12,843 nt of DNA from an uncultured Bacteroidales bacterium (GTDB taxonomy: Bacteria; Bacteroidota; Bacteroidia; Bacteroidales; UBA932): positions 1 to 12,843 of the forward strand of contig CALCEJ010000018.1 of assembly GCA_937900465.1 (NCBI GenBank). Direction: 5' to 3'. A program made the position numbers and the translations under genes. How positions within the stretch are numbered: position 1 is the first letter of the stretch; every line of letters begins with the position of its first letter. Of the stretch, positions 12,751 through 12,843 are shown piece by piece. The notes below the pieces were generated by a model that saw nothing but the letters and a program-made list of their open reading frames with translations, had not been told where the DNA came from and made no database searches.

Positions 12751-12843
12751 ATGGGCCTTCTCGTGGAAATAGACGGCGGTTCCGGATTCTGCGGCGGGGT
12801 TATCAGGGCGATTTCCCGCGCGGAGGAGTTTCTTCGCAGCGGT
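12751..12843 (+). CDS. ispH: 4-hydroxy-3-methylbut-2-enyl diphosphate reductase IspH, 5' fragment
   Basis: Thirty-one codons are visible before the window ends. The translation begins MGLLVEIDGGSGFCGGVIRA and continues to AISRAEEFLRSG, matching the N-terminus of IspH (family: v.ID..SGFC.GV..AI..AEE.L). The Cys14 in SGFC is the first ligand of the [4Fe-4S] cluster. IspH makes IPP and DMAPP in the last step of the non-mevalonate isoprenoid pathway. It starts 4 bp after the cmk stop, with GAGGAT just before the ATG as a weak ribosome-binding sequence, so it is cotranscribed with cmk. The remaining cluster cysteines lie outside the window. Confidence 0.88.
   Translation, partial: MGLLVEIDGGSGFCGGVIRAISRAEEFLRSG

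Overview
The window comes from a Bacteroidota genome, most likely a GC-rich gut or rumen type Bacteroidales. Signs of this are the lineage-type genes (DUF3078 outer-membrane protein, an NtrC-like regulator without a DNA-binding domain, a PorV/FadL-like barrel, an archaeal/eukaryotic-type prolyl-tRNA synthetase), repeated matches to the Bacteroidetes -33 TTTG / -7 TAnnTTTG promoter, and the near absence of Shine-Dalgarno sequences. I cannot name genus or species from the sequence alone.

Layout. Positions 1-7938 are one long leftward gene train. Read in the direction of transcription it runs proS, DUF3078 outer-membrane protein, tilS, lpxD, then (after a gap with a promoter) lpxC, lpxA, a WbqC-like gene, then (after another promoter) rimP and a partial gene running off the left edge. 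Several joints are translationally coupled: TAATG at DUF3078/tilS and TAGTG at lpxA/wbqC. Positions 8085-10817 are a rightward pair: a lipoprotein with extreme low-complexity repeats and a FadL/OMPP1-type barrel. A leftward sigma-54-activator response regulator (10814-11962) shares a 4-bp stop-codon palindrome with the barrel gene. A 61-bp divergent promoter region then separates it from rightward cmk and the start of ispH at the right edge.

How the genes fit together. LpxA, LpxC and LpxD are the first three committed enzymes of lipid A synthesis; DUF3078, the lipoprotein and the FadL-like barrel are also envelope proteins, so most of the window serves the outer membrane. ProS, TilS and RimP serve translation; Cmk and IspH serve nucleotide and isoprenoid synthesis.

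Most of the window is ordinary core genome. The parts worth a second look are: (1) the left-edge gene, which looks like the first ~20 codons of nusA joined to an unrelated beta-helix protein at a 9-bp tandem repeat, so either a rearrangement or an assembly chimera; (2) the lipoprotein with eleven in-register [S/D/N]PWYY units and an Arg/Ser/Gly tail, preceded by a near-perfect Shine-Dalgarno in a lineage that rarely uses one; (3) a stand-alone LpxC where relatives usually have an LpxC-FabZ fusion; (4) apparently leaderless divergent promoters; (5) a sigma-54 activator with no HTH and a variant GAFTGA loop. I did not find a defence system, mobile element, CRISPR array, rRNA or tRNA gene.
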